Shown: positions 48,801-63,289 of the stretch, one piece after another
How positions within the stretch are numbered: the stretch's first letter is position 1
Layout of the letters: the number at the start of each line of letters is the position of its first letter
NCBI RefSeq assembly: GCF_021869535.1
Contig: NW_026262701.1
Coordinates: forward strand, 8,137,501 to 8,201,500
Reading direction: 5' to 3'
DNA: 64,000 nucleotides
DNA from: Mytilus californianus
Lineage: Eukaryota; Mollusca; Bivalvia; Mytilida; Mytilidae
Made by a program: the position numbers and the translations under genes
The notes under the pieces: generated by a model
Told to the model about the DNA's origin: nothing
The model's input: only the letters and a program-made list of their open reading frames with translations
The model's database searches: none

Positions 48801-51800
48801 AGCTTGACATTGCTGAAGACCATTTTATTCACATGTGTTATGCTATTTGAAACTTATATTTCCATTAAAAGTACATTTATAACATGTAAAAGGTTTTTTT
48901 ATAACTTAACAACTTCAGAAAATTGTGGTAAGTGAAAAATATTACATTTCATATAAGGCCTCACTTCATTTGAAAACCTCCATTTTTTGGCACAGGCTCA
49001 TATAAAATTTACTTCTGGCCATTTTTTATAAGTCTGAAACATGAAGTATGCTATCTGTTTCTTTTAATAGGTGATAACTTATACATAGAGACACTAAAAA
49101 GTGTAAGTTTTGGTATATATGGTTTTTAGAAGCCCAAACTTGGTAGTTGAAATTGTTCTAATTCAACGCCACAATTCAGCACCCAAAGTTCAGATATAAA
49201 AATTGCCACATTTTTTATAATTGGTATCATATGGCTTTGAAACTTTGTAAACTGTTTTATAATACACTAAGCTTAAATCATGCCAAGTTTTATTAGAATT
49301 GGTCAAGTTTTAGACCCCTAATAGGCCCAAGACCACAATTAATGATCCCGCTTTTCGTTGTCCACGAATATAGTTCCTTTTAATTAGAGTGTATTTTTTC
49401 TTAATTTTTTTTCTTTCCTTTCCTCACTCATTTCTTAGTTTTTTTGGGGTGGAAATAAAAGAAGAGAGGTGAAATAAACTTTTGGATGTAGTATTTTAAC
49501 TGATTTTGATATGGAAAGAGTGATTAGGCCAGGTGCAAAAAGGTGATATTTACAGTTTTCGGAACATCTCTTGACTTGTCCATAGGGGTATGGATGTGTA
49601 TTGGCTAAATTTGTAAGAGTCATTGGTTCAATCTTTCTGAATTTTGTATATATTTTTGGACTAGTACTATACATTACACACACAAAAGATTTGACAAAAA
49701 TGCATGGTGCAATTTTTTTAATGAAACAAAACGTTACAAAGAACTAATAGGGGAATTTAATTGTGGTCTGTGGCCTAAGAGGTGAATTCAGGAAATATTG
49801 AATTTGTACTTTGACAACTTCCCTGAATGATCTATTGGTATTAATTTGTCAAACTACATGAGAATAAATGATTTCCACTTTTATTTGATAGAAATTTTGT
49901 AAAAAAGTGACATTTCAGCCTACATGCCAAAAATTGAGCTTTTTCAGTTGTTTCAATATTTTTACAAAAGTAGCATGCTTACTTTCTCTCTGACAGATTT
50001 TTCTGGTTTTCTATTTGTGTTTGTGGTATCTAATGTAGATGTTTAACTCATTTTTGAACACTGAACACAAAAAAAAGTAGATAAAATCAGAATAAGAGTG
50101 CAAAATGTGCTGCTTTAATGGTCTTAGTCTAACGGTCAGTATGAAGCAAGTGAAAAATGAGGTTCTATGCACATACAAGTTGAATTCCTTTAAGCAGATT
50201 TCACTGAATCTGTATCAAAAGCACTTATTTCTGGTTGTTTGACCTTGTCTGTTTCACAGACTACCTTTATTTTCTTTTGTTTGATAGCTAGTGGTTAAAA
50301 TATTGGCCTTTTGAGGCTGAAATTTCATGCCGGTTTTAAAAAGTAAAGTAAATAACTTTGCATCAAATCATACTGTCTACATATATAGTTGAAAGTGACA
50401 GTCTTGTTACATCCAGACTCCATGTTTTATCATATCTAAACAAAGATTTGAGCAAAAAGAAGCATATCTCGATCTCCCATATCATTTATATGCTTTTTAA
50501 TATGCAAATGTGGAGAACGACCTAAATTGACAACCTGTTTTTTTAAGCTTGACATTGCTGAAGACCATTTTATTCACATGTGTTATGCTATTTGAAACTT
50601 ATATTTCCATTAAAAGTACATTTATAACATGTAAAAGGTTTTTTTATAACTTAACAACTTCAGAAAATTGTGGTAAGTGAAAAATATTACATTTCATATA
50701 AGGCCTCACTTCATTTGAAAACCTCCATTTTTTGGCACAGGCTCATATAAAATTTACTTCTGGCCATTTTTTATAAGTCTGAAACATGAAGTATGCTATC
50801 TGTTTCTTTTAATAGGTGATAACTTATACATAGAGACACTAAAAAGTGTAAGTTTTGGTATATTTTGGTTTTTAGAAGCCCAAACTTGGTAGTTGAAATT
50901 GTTCTAATTCAACGCCACAATTCAGCACCCAAAGTTCAGATATAAAAATTGCCACATTTTTTATAATTGGTATCATATGGCTTTGAAACTTTGTAAACTG
51001 TTTTATAATACACTAAGCTTAAATCATGCCAAGTTTTATTAGAATTGGTCAAGTTTTAGACCCCTAATAGGCCCAAGACCACAATTAATGATCCCGCTTT
51101 TCGTTGTCCACGAATATAGTTCCTTTTAATTAGAGTGTATTTTTTCTTAATTTTTTTTCTTTCCTTTCCTCACTCATTTCTTAGTTTTTTTGGGGTGGAA
51201 ATAAAAGAAGAGAGGTGAAATAAACTTTTGGATGTAGTATTTTAACTGATTTTGATATGGAAAGAGTGATTAGGCCAGGTGCAAAAAGGTGATATTTACA
51301 GTTTTCGGAACATCTCTTGACTTGTCCATAGGGGTATGGATGTGTATTGGCTAAATTTGTAAGAGTCATTGGTTCAATCTTTCTGAATTTTGTATATATT
51401 TTTGGACTAGTACTATACATTACACACACAAAAGATTTGACAAAAATGCATGGTGCAATTTTTTTAATGAAACAAAACGTTACAAAGAACTAATAGGGGA
51501 ATTTAATTGTGGTCTGTGGCCTAAGAGGTGAATTCAGGAAATATTGAATTTGTACTTTGACAACTTCCCTGAATGATCTATTGGTATTAATTTGTCAAAC
51601 TACATGAGAATAAATGATTTCCACTTTTATTTGATAGAAATTTTGTAAAAAAGTGACATTTCAGCCTACATGCCAAAAATTGAGCTTTTTCAGTTGTTTC
51701 AATATTTTTACAAAAGTAGCATGCTTACTTTCTCTCTGACAGATTTTTCTGGTTTTCTATTTGTGTTTGTGGTATCTAATGTAGATGTTTAACTCATTTT

Positions 51801-54560
51801 TGAACACTGAACACAAAAAAAAGTAGATAAAATCAGAATAAGAGTGCAAAATGTGCTGCTTTAATGGTCTTAGTCTAACGGTCAGTATGAAGCAAGTGAA
51901 AAATGAGGTTCTATGCACATACAAGTTGAATTCCTTTAAGCAGATTTCACTGAATCTGTATCAAAAGCACTTATTTCTGGTTGTTTGACCTTGTCTGTTT
52001 CACAGACTACCTTTATTTTCTTTTGTTTGATAGCTAGTGGTTAAAATATTGGCCTTTTGAGGCTGAAATTTCATGCCGGTTTTAAAAAGTAAAGTAAATA
52101 ACTTTGCATCAAATCATACTGTCTACATATATAGTTGAAAGTGACAGTCTTGTTACATCCAGACTCCATGTTTTATCATATCTAAACAAAGATTTGAGCA
52201 AAAAGAAGCATATCTCGATCTCCCATATCATTTATATGCTTTTTAATATGCAAATGTGGAGAACGACCTAAATTGACAACCTGTTTTTTTAAGCTTGACA
52301 TTGCTGAAGACCATTTTATTCACATGTGTTATGCTATTTGAAACTTATATTTCCATTAAAAGTACATTTATAACATGTAAAAGGTTTTTTTATAACTTAA
52401 CAACTTCAGAAAATTGTGGTAAGTGAAAAATATTACATTTCATATAAGGCCTCACTTCATTTGAAAACCTCCATTTTTTGGCACAGGCTCATATAAAATT
52501 TACTTCTGGCCATTTTTTATAAGTCTGAAACATGAAGTATGCTATCTGTTTCTTTTAATAGGTGATAACTTATACATAGAGACACTAAAAAGTGTAAGTT
52601 TTGGTATATTTTGGTTTTTAGAAGCCCAAACTTGGTAGTTGAAATTGTTCTAATTCAACGCCACAATTCAGCACCCAAAGTTCAGATATAAAAATTGCCA
52701 CATTTTTTATAATTGGTATCATATGGCTTTGAAACTTTGTAAACTGTTTTATAATACACTAAGCTTAAATCATGCCAAGTTTTATTAGAATTGGTCAAGT
52801 TTTAGACCCCTAATAGGCCCAAGACCACAATTTATGATCCCGCTTTTCGTTGTCCACGAATATAGTTCCTTTTAATTAGAGTGTATTTTTTCTTAATTTT
52901 TTTTCTTTCCTTTCCTCACTCATTTCTTAGTTTTTTTGGGGTGGAAATAAAAGAAGAGAGGTGAAATAAACTTTTGGATGTAGTATTTTAACTGATTTTG
53001 ATATGGAAAGAGTGATTAGGCCAGGTGCAAAAAGGTGATATTTACAGTTTTCGGAACATCTCTTGACTTGTCCATAGGGGTATGGATGTGTATTGGCTAA
53101 ATTTGTAAGAGTCATTGGTTCAATCTTTCTGAATTTTGTATATATTTTTGGACTAGTACTATACATTACACACACAAAAGATTTCACAAAAATGCATGGT
53201 GCAATTTTTTTAATGAAACAAAACGTTACAAAGAACTAATAGGGGAATTTAATTGTGGTCTGTGGCCTAAGAGGTGAATTCAGGAAATATTGAATTTGTA
53301 CTTTGACAACTTCCCTGAATGATCTATTGGTATTAATTTGTCAAACTACATGAGAATAAATGATTTCCACTTTTATTTGATAGAAATTTTGTAAAAAAGT
53401 GACATTTCAGCCTACATGCCAAAAATTGAGCTTTTTCAGTTGTTTCAATATTTTTACAAAAGTAGCATGCTTACTTTCTCTCTGACAGATTTTTCTGGTT
53501 TTCTATTTGTGTTTGTGGTATCTAATGTAGATGTTTAACTCATTTTTGAACACTGAACACAAAAAAAAGTAGATAAAATCAGAATAAGAGTGCAAAATGT
53601 GCTGCTTTAATGGTCTTAGTCTAACGGTCAGTATGAAGCAAGTGAAAAATGAGGTTCTATGCACATACAAGTTGAATTCCTTTAAGCAGATTTCACTGAA
53701 TCTGTATCAAAAGCACTTATTTCTGGTTGTTTGACCTTGTCTGTTTCACAGACTACCTTTATTTTCTTTTGTTTGATAGCTAGTGGTTAAAATATTGGCC
53801 TTTTGAGGCTGAAATTTCATGCCGGTTTTAAAAAGTAAAGTAAATAACTTTGCATCAAATCATACTGTCTACATATATAGTTGAAAGTGACAGTCTTGTT
53901 ACATCCAGACTCCATGTTTTATCATATCTAAACAAAGATTTGAGCAAAAAGAAGCATATCTCGATCTCCCATATCATTTATATGCTTTTTAATATGCAAA
54001 TGTGGAGAACGACCTAAATTGACAACCTGTTTTTTTAAGCTTGACATTGCTGAAGACCATTTTATTCACATGTGTTATGCTATTTGAAACTTATATTTCC
54101 ATTAAAAGTACATTTATAACATGTAAAAGGTTTTTTTATAACTTAACAACTTCAGAAAATTGTGGTAAGTGAAAAATATTACATTTCATATAAGGCCTCA
54201 CTTCATTTGAAAACCTCCATTTTTTGGCACAGGCTCATATAAAATTTACTTCTGGCCATTTTTTATAAGTCTGAAACATGAAGTATGCTATCTGTTTCTT
54301 TTAATAGGTGATAACTTATACATAGAGACACTAAAAAGTGTAAGTTTTGGTATATTTTGGTTTTTAGAAGCCCAAACTTGGTAGTTGAAATTGTTCTAAT
54401 TCAACGCCACAATTCAGCACCCAAAGTTCAGATATAAAAATTGCCACATTTTTTATAATTGGTATCATATGGCTTTGAAACTTTGTAAACTGTTTTATAA
54501 TACACTAAGCTTAAATCATGCCAAGTTTTATTAGAATTGGTCAAGTTTTAGACCCCTAAT
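45832..54560. repeat. Five-unit block (units 12-16), first copy
   Basis: This 8,729-bp block carries GCCTATCTCG in unit 12 (46,971), GGTATATATGG in unit 13 (49,112, one base shorter than other units) and TTTATGATCC at the start of unit 16 (52,831). All three recur exactly 8,729 bp later. It also has one private change, GATTTCAC in unit 16 (near 53,180), absent from the second copy. Confidence 0.85.
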
Positions 54561-57500
54561 AGGCCCAAGACCACAATTAATGATCCCGCTTTTCGTTGTC
54601 CACGAATATAGTTCCTTTTAATTAGAGTGTATTTTTTCTTAATTTTTTTTCTTTCCTTTCCTCACTCATTTCTTAGTTTTTTTGGGGTGGAAATAAAAGA
54701 AGAGAGGTGAAATAAACTTTTGGATGTAGTATTTTAACTGATTTTGATATGGAAAGAGTGATTAGGCCAGGTGCAAAAAGGTGATATTTACAGTTTTCGG
54801 AACATCTCTTGACTTGTCCATAGGGGTATGGATGTGTATTGGCTAAATTTGTAAGAGTCATTGGTTCAATCTTTCTGAATTTTGTATATATTTTTGGACT
54901 AGTACTATACATTACACACACAAAAGATTTGACAAAAATGCATGGTGCAATTTTTTTAATGAAACAAAACGTTACAAAGAACTAATAGGGGAATTTAATT
55001 GTGGTCTGTGGCCTAAGAGGTGAATTCAGGAAATATTGAATTTGTACTTTGACAACTTCCCTGAATGATCTATTGGTATTAATTTGTCAAACTACATGAG
55101 AATAAATGATTTCCACTTTTATTTGATAGAAATTTTGTAAAAAAGTGACATTTCAGCCTACATGCCAAAAATTGAGCTTTTTCAGTTGTTTCAATATTTT
55201 TACAAAAGTAGCATGCTTACTTTCTCTCTGACAGATTTTTCTGGTTTTCTATTTGTGTTTGTGGTATCTAATGTAGATGTTTAACTCATTTTTGAACACT
55301 GAACACAAAAAAAAGTAGATAAAATCAGAATAAGAGTGCAAAATGTGCTGCTTTAATGGTCTTAGTCTAACGGTCAGTATGAAGCAAGTGAAAAATGAGG
55401 TTCTATGCACATACAAGTTGAATTCCTTTAAGCAGATTTCACTGAATCTGTATCAAAAGCACTTATTTCTGGTTGTTTGACCTTGTCTGTTTCACAGACT
55501 ACCTTTATTTTCTTTTGTTTGATAGCTAGTGGTTAAAATATTGGCCTTTTGAGGCTGAAATTTCATGCCGGTTTTAAAAAGTAAAGTAAATAACTTTGCA
55601 TCAAATCATACTGTCTACATATATAGTTGAAAGTGACAGTCTTGTTACATCCAGACTCCATGTTTTATCATATCTAAACAAAGATTTGAGCAAAAAGAAG
55701 CCTATCTCGATCTCCCATATCATTTATATGCTTTTTAATATGCAAATGTGGAGAACGACCTAAATTGACAACCTGTTTTTTTAAGCTTGACATTGCTGAA
55801 GACCATTTTATTCACATGTGTTATGCTATTTGAAACTTATATTTCCATTAAAAGTACATTTATAACATGTAAAAGGTTTTTTTATAACTTAACAACTTCA
55901 GAAAATTGTGGTAAGTGAAAAATATTACATTTCATATAAGGCCTCACTTCATTTGAAAACCTCCATTTTTTGGCACAGGCTCATATAAAATTTACTTCTG
56001 GCCATTTTTTATAAGTCTGAAACATGAAGTATGCTATCTGTTTCTTTTAATAGGTGATAACTTATACATAGAGACACTAAAAAGTGTAAGTTTTGGTATA
56101 TTTTGGTTTTTAGAAGCCCAAACTTGGTAGTTGAAATTGTTCTAATTCAACGCCACAATTCAGCACCCAAAGTTCAGATATAAAAATTGCCACATTTTTT
56201 ATAATTGGTATCATATGGCTTTGAAACTTTGTAAACTGTTTTATAATACACTAAGCTTAAATCATGCCAAGTTTTATTAGAATTGGTCAAGTTTTAGACC
56301 CCTAATAGGCCCAAGACCACAATTAATGATCCCGCTTTTCGTTGTCCACGAATATAGTTCCTTTTAATTAGAGTGTATTTTTTCTTAATTTTTTTTCTTT
56401 CCTTTCCTCACTCATTTCTTAGTTTTTTTGGGGTGGAAATAAAAGAAGAGAGGTGAAATAAACTTTTGGATGTAGTATTTTAACTGATTTTGATATGGAA
56501 AGAGTGATTAGGCCAGGTGCAAAAAGGTGATATTTACAGTTTTCGGAACATCTCTTGACTTGTCCATAGGGGTATGGATGTGTATTGGCTAAATTTGTAA
56601 GAGTCATTGGTTCAATCTTTCTGAATTTTGTATATATTTTTGGACTAGTACTATACATTACACACACAAAAGATTTGACAAAAATGCATGGTGCAATTTT
56701 TTTAATGAAACAAAACGTTACAAAGAACTAATAGGGGAATTTAATTGTGGTCTGTGGCCTAAGAGGTGAATTCAGGAAATATTGAATTTGTACTTTGACA
56801 ACTTCCCTGAATGATCTATTGGTATTAATTTGTCAAACTACATGAGAATAAATGATTTCCACTTTTATTTGATAGAAATTTTGTAAAAAAGTGACATTTC
56901 AGCCTACATGCCAAAAATTGAGCTTTTTCAGTTGTTTCAATATTTTTACAAAAGTAGCATGCTTACTTTCTCTCTGACAGATTTTTCTGGTTTTCTATTT
57001 GTGTTTGTGGTATCTAATGTAGATGTTTAACTCATTTTTGAACACTGAACACAAAAAAAAGTAGATAAAATCAGAATAAGAGTGCAAAATGTGCTGCTTT
57101 AATGGTCTTAGTCTAACGGTCAGTATGAAGCAAGTGAAAAATGAGGTTCTATGCACATACAAGTTGAATTCCTTTAAGCAGATTTCACTGAATCTGTATC
57201 AAAAGCACTTATTTCTGGTTGTTTGACCTTGTCTGTTTCACAGACTACCTTTATTTTCTTTTGTTTGATAGCTAGTGGTTAAAATATTGGCCTTTTGAGG
57301 CTGAAATTTCATGCCGGTTTTAAAAAGTAAAGTAAATAACTTTGCATCAAATCATACTGTCTACATATATAGTTGAAAGTGACAGTCTTGTTACATCCAG
57401 ACTCCATGTTTTATCATATCTAAACAAAGATTTGAGCAAAAAGAAGCATATCTCGATCTCCCATATCATTTATATGCTTTTTAATATGCAAATGTGGAGA

Positions 57501-60500
57501 ACGACCTAAATTGACAACCTGTTTTTTTAAGCTTGACATTGCTGAAGACCATTTTATTCACATGTGTTATGCTATTTGAAACTTATATTTCCATTAAAAG
57601 TACATTTATAACATGTAAAAGGTTTTTTTATAACTTAACAACTTCAGAAAATTGTGGTAAGTGAAAAATATTACATTTCATATAAGGCCTCACTTCATTT
57701 GAAAACCTCCATTTTTTGGCACAGGCTCATATAAAATTTACTTCTGGCCATTTTTTATAAGTCTGAAACATGAAGTATGCTATCTGTTTCTTTTAATAGG
57801 TGATAACTTATACATAGAGACACTAAAAAGTGTAAGTTTTGGTATATATGGTTTTTAGAAGCCCAAACTTGGTAGTTGAAATTGTTCTAATTCAACGCCA
57901 CAATTCAGCACCCAAAGTTCAGATATAAAAATTGCCACATTTTTTATAATTGGTATCATATGGCTTTGAAACTTTGTAAACTGTTTTATAATACACTAAG
58001 CTTAAATCATGCCAAGTTTTATTAGAATTGGTCAAGTTTTAGACCCCTAATAGGCCCAAGACCACAATTAATGATCCCGCTTTTCGTTGTCCACGAATAT
58101 AGTTCCTTTTAATTAGAGTGTATTTTTTCTTAATTTTTTTTCTTTCCTTTCCTCACTCATTTCTTAGTTTTTTTGGGGTGGAAATAAAAGAAGAGAGGTG
58201 AAATAAACTTTTGGATGTAGTATTTTAACTGATTTTGATATGGAAAGAGTGATTAGGCCAGGTGCAAAAAGGTGATATTTACAGTTTTCGGAACATCTCT
58301 TGACTTGTCCATAGGGGTATGGATGTGTATTGGCTAAATTTGTAAGAGTCATTGGTTCAATCTTTCTGAATTTTGTATATATTTTTGGACTAGTACTATA
58401 CATTACACACACAAAAGATTTGACAAAAATGCATGGTGCAATTTTTTTAATGAAACAAAACGTTACAAAGAACTAATAGGGGAATTTAATTGTGGTCTGT
58501 GGCCTAAGAGGTGAATTCAGGAAATATTGAATTTGTACTTTGACAACTTCCCTGAATGATCTATTGGTATTAATTTGTCAAACTACATGAGAATAAATGA
58601 TTTCCACTTTTATTTGATAGAAATTTTGTAAAAAAGTGACATTTCAGCCTACATGCCAAAAATTGAGCTTTTTCAGTTGTTTCAATATTTTTACAAAAGT
58701 AGCATGCTTACTTTCTCTCTGACAGATTTTTCTGGTTTTCTATTTGTGTTTGTGGTATCTAATGTAGATGTTTAACTCATTTTTGAACACTGAACACAAA
58801 AAAAAGTAGATAAAATCAGAATAAGAGTGCAAAATGTGCTGCTTTAATGGTCTTAGTCTAACGGTCAGTATGAAGCAAGTGAAAAATGAGGTTCTATGCA
58901 CATACAAGTTGAATTCCTTTAAGCAGATTTCACTGAATCTGTATCAAAAGCACTTATTTCTGGTTGTTTGACCTTGTCTGTTTCACAGACTACCTTTATT
59001 TTCTTTTGTTTGATAGCTAGTGGTTAAAATATTGGCCTTTTGAGGCTGAAATTTCATGCCGGTTTTAAAAAGTAAAGTAAATAACTTTGCATCAAATCAT
59101 ACTGTCTACATATATAGTTGAAAGTGACAGTCTTGTTACATCCAGACTCCATGTTTTATCATATCTAAACAAAGATTTGAGCAAAAAGAAGCATATCTCG
59201 ATCTCCCATATCATTTATATGCTTTTTAATATGCAAATGTGGAGAACGACCTAAATTGACAACCTGTTTTTTTAAGCTTGACATTGCTGAAGACCATTTT
59301 ATTCACATGTGTTATGCTATTTGAAACTTATATTTCCATTAAAAGTACATTTATAACATGTAAAAGGTTTTTTTATAACTTAACAACTTCAGAAAATTGT
59401 GGTAAGTGAAAAATATTACATTTCATATAAGGCCTCACTTCATTTGAAAACCTCCATTTTTTGGCACAGGCTCATATAAAATTTACTTCTGGCCATTTTT
59501 TATAAGTCTGAAACATGAAGTATGCTATCTGTTTCTTTTAATAGGTGATAACTTATACATAGAGACACTAAAAAGTGTAAGTTTTGGTATATTTTGGTTT
59601 TTAGAAGCCCAAACTTGGTAGTTGAAATTGTTCTAATTCAACGCCACAATTCAGCACCCAAAGTTCAGATATAAAAATTGCCACATTTTTTATAATTGGT
59701 ATCATATGGCTTTGAAACTTTGTAAACTGTTTTATAATACACTAAGCTTAAATCATGCCAAGTTTTATTAGAATTGGTCAAGTTTTAGACCCCTAATAGG
59801 CCCAAGACCACAATTAATGATCCCGCTTTTCGTTGTCCACGAATATAGTTCCTTTTAATTAGAGTGTATTTTTTCTTAATTTTTTTTCTTTCCTTTCCTC
59901 ACTCATTTCTTAGTTTTTTTGGGGTGGAAATAAAAGAAGAGAGGTGAAATAAACTTTTGGATGTAGTATTTTAACTGATTTTGATATGGAAAGAGTGATT
60001 AGGCCAGGTGCAAAAAGGTGATATTTACAGTTTTCGGAACATCTCTTGACTTGTCCATAGGGGTATGGATGTGTATTGGCTAAATTTGTAAGAGTCATTG
60101 GTTCAATCTTTCTGAATTTTGTATATATTTTTGGACTAGTACTATACATTACACACACAAAAGATTTGACAAAAATGCATGGTGCAATTTTTTTAATGAA
60201 ACAAAACGTTACAAAGAACTAATAGGGGAATTTAATTGTGGTCTGTGGCCTAAGAGGTGAATTCAGGAAATATTGAATTTGTACTTTGACAACTTCCCTG
60301 AATGATCTATTGGTATTAATTTGTCAAACTACATGAGAATAAATGATTTCCACTTTTATTTGATAGAAATTTTGTAAAAAAGTGACATTTCAGCCTACAT
60401 GCCAAAAATTGAGCTTTTTCAGTTGTTTCAATATTTTTACAAAAGTAGCATGCTTACTTTCTCTCTGACAGATTTTTCTGGTTTTCTATTTGTGTTTGTG

Positions 60501-63289
60501 GTATCTAATGTAGATGTTTAACTCATTTTTGAACACTGAACACAAAAAAAAGTAGATAAAATCAGAATAAGAGTGCAAAATGTGCTGCTTTAATGGTCTT
60601 AGTCTAACGGTCAGTATGAAGCAAGTGAAAAATGAGGTTCTATGCACATACAAGTTGAATTCCTTTAAGCAGATTTCACTGAATCTGTATCAAAAGCACT
60701 TATTTCTGGTTGTTTGACCTTGTCTGTTTCACAGACTACCTTTATTTTCTTTTGTTTGATAGCTAGTGGTTAAAATATTGGCCTTTTGAGGCTGAAATTT
60801 CATGCCGGTTTTAAAAAGTAAAGTAAATAACTTTGCATCAAATCATACTGTCTACATATATAGTTGAAAGTGACAGTCTTGTTACATCCAGACTCCATGT
60901 TTTATCATATCTAAACAAAGATTTGAGCAAAAAGAAGCATATCTCGATCTCCCATATCATTTATATGCTTTTTAATATGCAAATGTGGAGAACGACCTAA
61001 ATTGACAACCTGTTTTTTTAAGCTTGACATTGCTGAAGACCATTTTATTCACATGTGTTATGCTATTTGAAACTTATATTTCCATTAAAAGTACATTTAT
61101 AACATGTAAAAGGTTTTTTTATAACTTAACAACTTCAGAAAATTGTGGTAAGTGAAAAATATTACATTTCATATAAGGCCTCACTTCATTTGAAAACCTC
61201 CATTTTTTGGCACAGGCTCATATAAAATTTACTTCTGGCCATTTTTTATAAGTCTGAAACATGAAGTATGCTATCTGTTTCTTTTAATAGGTGATAACTT
61301 ATACATAGAGACACTAAAAAGTGTAAGTTTTGGTATATTTTGGTTTTTAGAAGCCCAAACTTGGTAGTTGAAATTGTTCTAATTCAACGCCACAATTCAG
61401 CACCCAAAGTTCAGATATAAAAATTGCCACATTTTTTATAATTGGTATCATATGGCTTTGAAACTTTGTAAACTGTTTTATAATACACTAAGCTTAAATC
61501 ATGCCAAGTTTTATTAGAATTGGTCAAGTTTTAGACCCCTAATAGGCCCAAGACCACAATTTATGATCCCGCTTTTCGTTGTCCACGAATATAGTTCCTT
61601 TTAATTAGAGTGTATTTTTTCTTAATTTTTTTTCTTTCCTTTCCTCACTCATTTCTTAGTTTTTTTGGGGTGGAAATAAAAGAAGAGAGGTGAAATAAAC
61701 TTTTGGATGTAGTATTTTAACTGATTTTGATATGGAAAGAGTGATTAGGCCAGGTGCAAAAAGGTGATATTTACAGTTTTCGGAACATCTCTTGACTTGT
61801 CCATAGGGGTATGGATGTGTATTGGCTAAATTTGTAAGAGTCATTGGTTCAATCTTTCTGAATTTTGTATATATTTTTGGACTAGTACTATACATTACAC
61901 ACACAAAAGATTTGACAAAAATGCATGGTGCAATTTTTTTAATGAAACAAAACGTTACAAAGAACTAATAGGGGAATTTAATTGTGGTCTGTGGCCTAAG
62001 AGGTGAATTCAGGAAATATTGAATTTGTACTTTGACAACTTCCCTGAATGATCTATTGGTATTAATTTGTCAAACTACATGAGAATAAATGATTTCCACT
62101 TTTATTTGATAGAAATTTTGTAAAAAAGTGACATTTCAGCCTACATGCCAAAAATTGAGCTTTTTCAGTTGTTTCAATATTTTTACAAAAGTAGCATGCT
62201 TACTTTCTCTCTGACAGATTTTTCTGGTTTTCTATTTGTGTTTGTGGTATCTAATGTAGATGTTTAACTCATTTTTGAACACTGAACACAAAAAAAAGTA
62301 GATAAAATCAGAATAAGAGTGCAAAATGTGCTGCTTTAATGGTCTTAGTCTAACGGTCAGTATGAAGCAAGTGAAAAATGAGGTTCTATGCACATACAAG
62401 TTGAATTCCTTTAAGCAGATTTCACTGAATCTGTATCAAAAGCACTTATTTCTGGTTGTTTGACCTTGTCTGTTTCACAGACTACCTTTATTTTCTTTTG
62501 TTTGATAGCTAGTGGTTAAAATATTGGCCTTTTGAGGCTGAAATTTCATGCCGGTTTTAAAAAGTAAAGTAAATAACTTTGCATCAAATCATACTGTCTA
62601 CATATATAGTTGAAAGTGACAGTCTTGTTACATCCAGACTCCATGTTTTATCATATCTAAACAAAGATTTGAGCAAAAAGAAGCATATCTCGATCTCCCA
62701 TATCATTTATATGCTTTTTAATATGCAAATGTGGAGAACGACCTAAATTGACAACCTGTTTTTTTAAGCTTGACATTGCTGAAGACCATTTTATTCACAT
62801 GTGTTATGCTATTTGAAACTTATATTTCCATTAAAAGTACATTTATAACATGTAAAAGGTTTTTTTATAACTTAACAACTTCAGAAAATTGTGGTAAGTG
62901 AAAAATATTACATTTCATATAAGGCCTCACTTCATTTGAAAACCTCCATTTTTTGGCACAGGCTCATATAAAATTTACTTCTGGCCATTTTTTATAAGTC
63001 TGAAACATGAAGTATGCTATCTGTTTCTTTTAATAGGTGATAACTTATACATAGAGACACTAAAAAGTGTAAGTTTTGGTATATTTTGGTTTTTAGAAGC
63101 CCAAACTTGGTAGTTGAAATTGTTCTAATTCAACGCCACAATTCAGCACCCAAAGTTCAGATATAAAAATTGCCACATTTTTTATAATTGGTATCATATG
63201 GCTTTGAAACTTTGTAAACTGTTTTATAATACACTAAGCTTAAATCATGCCAAGTTTTATTAGAATTGGTCAAGTTTTAGACCCCTAAT
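54561..63289. repeat. Five-unit block (units 17-21), second copy
   Basis: This block carries the same three rare variants at 55,700, 57,841 and 61,560, in the same order and spacing as the preceding block. Together the two blocks show a higher-order duplication of five units. The exact breakpoints cannot be fixed because the units between the variants are identical. Confidence 0.85.
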
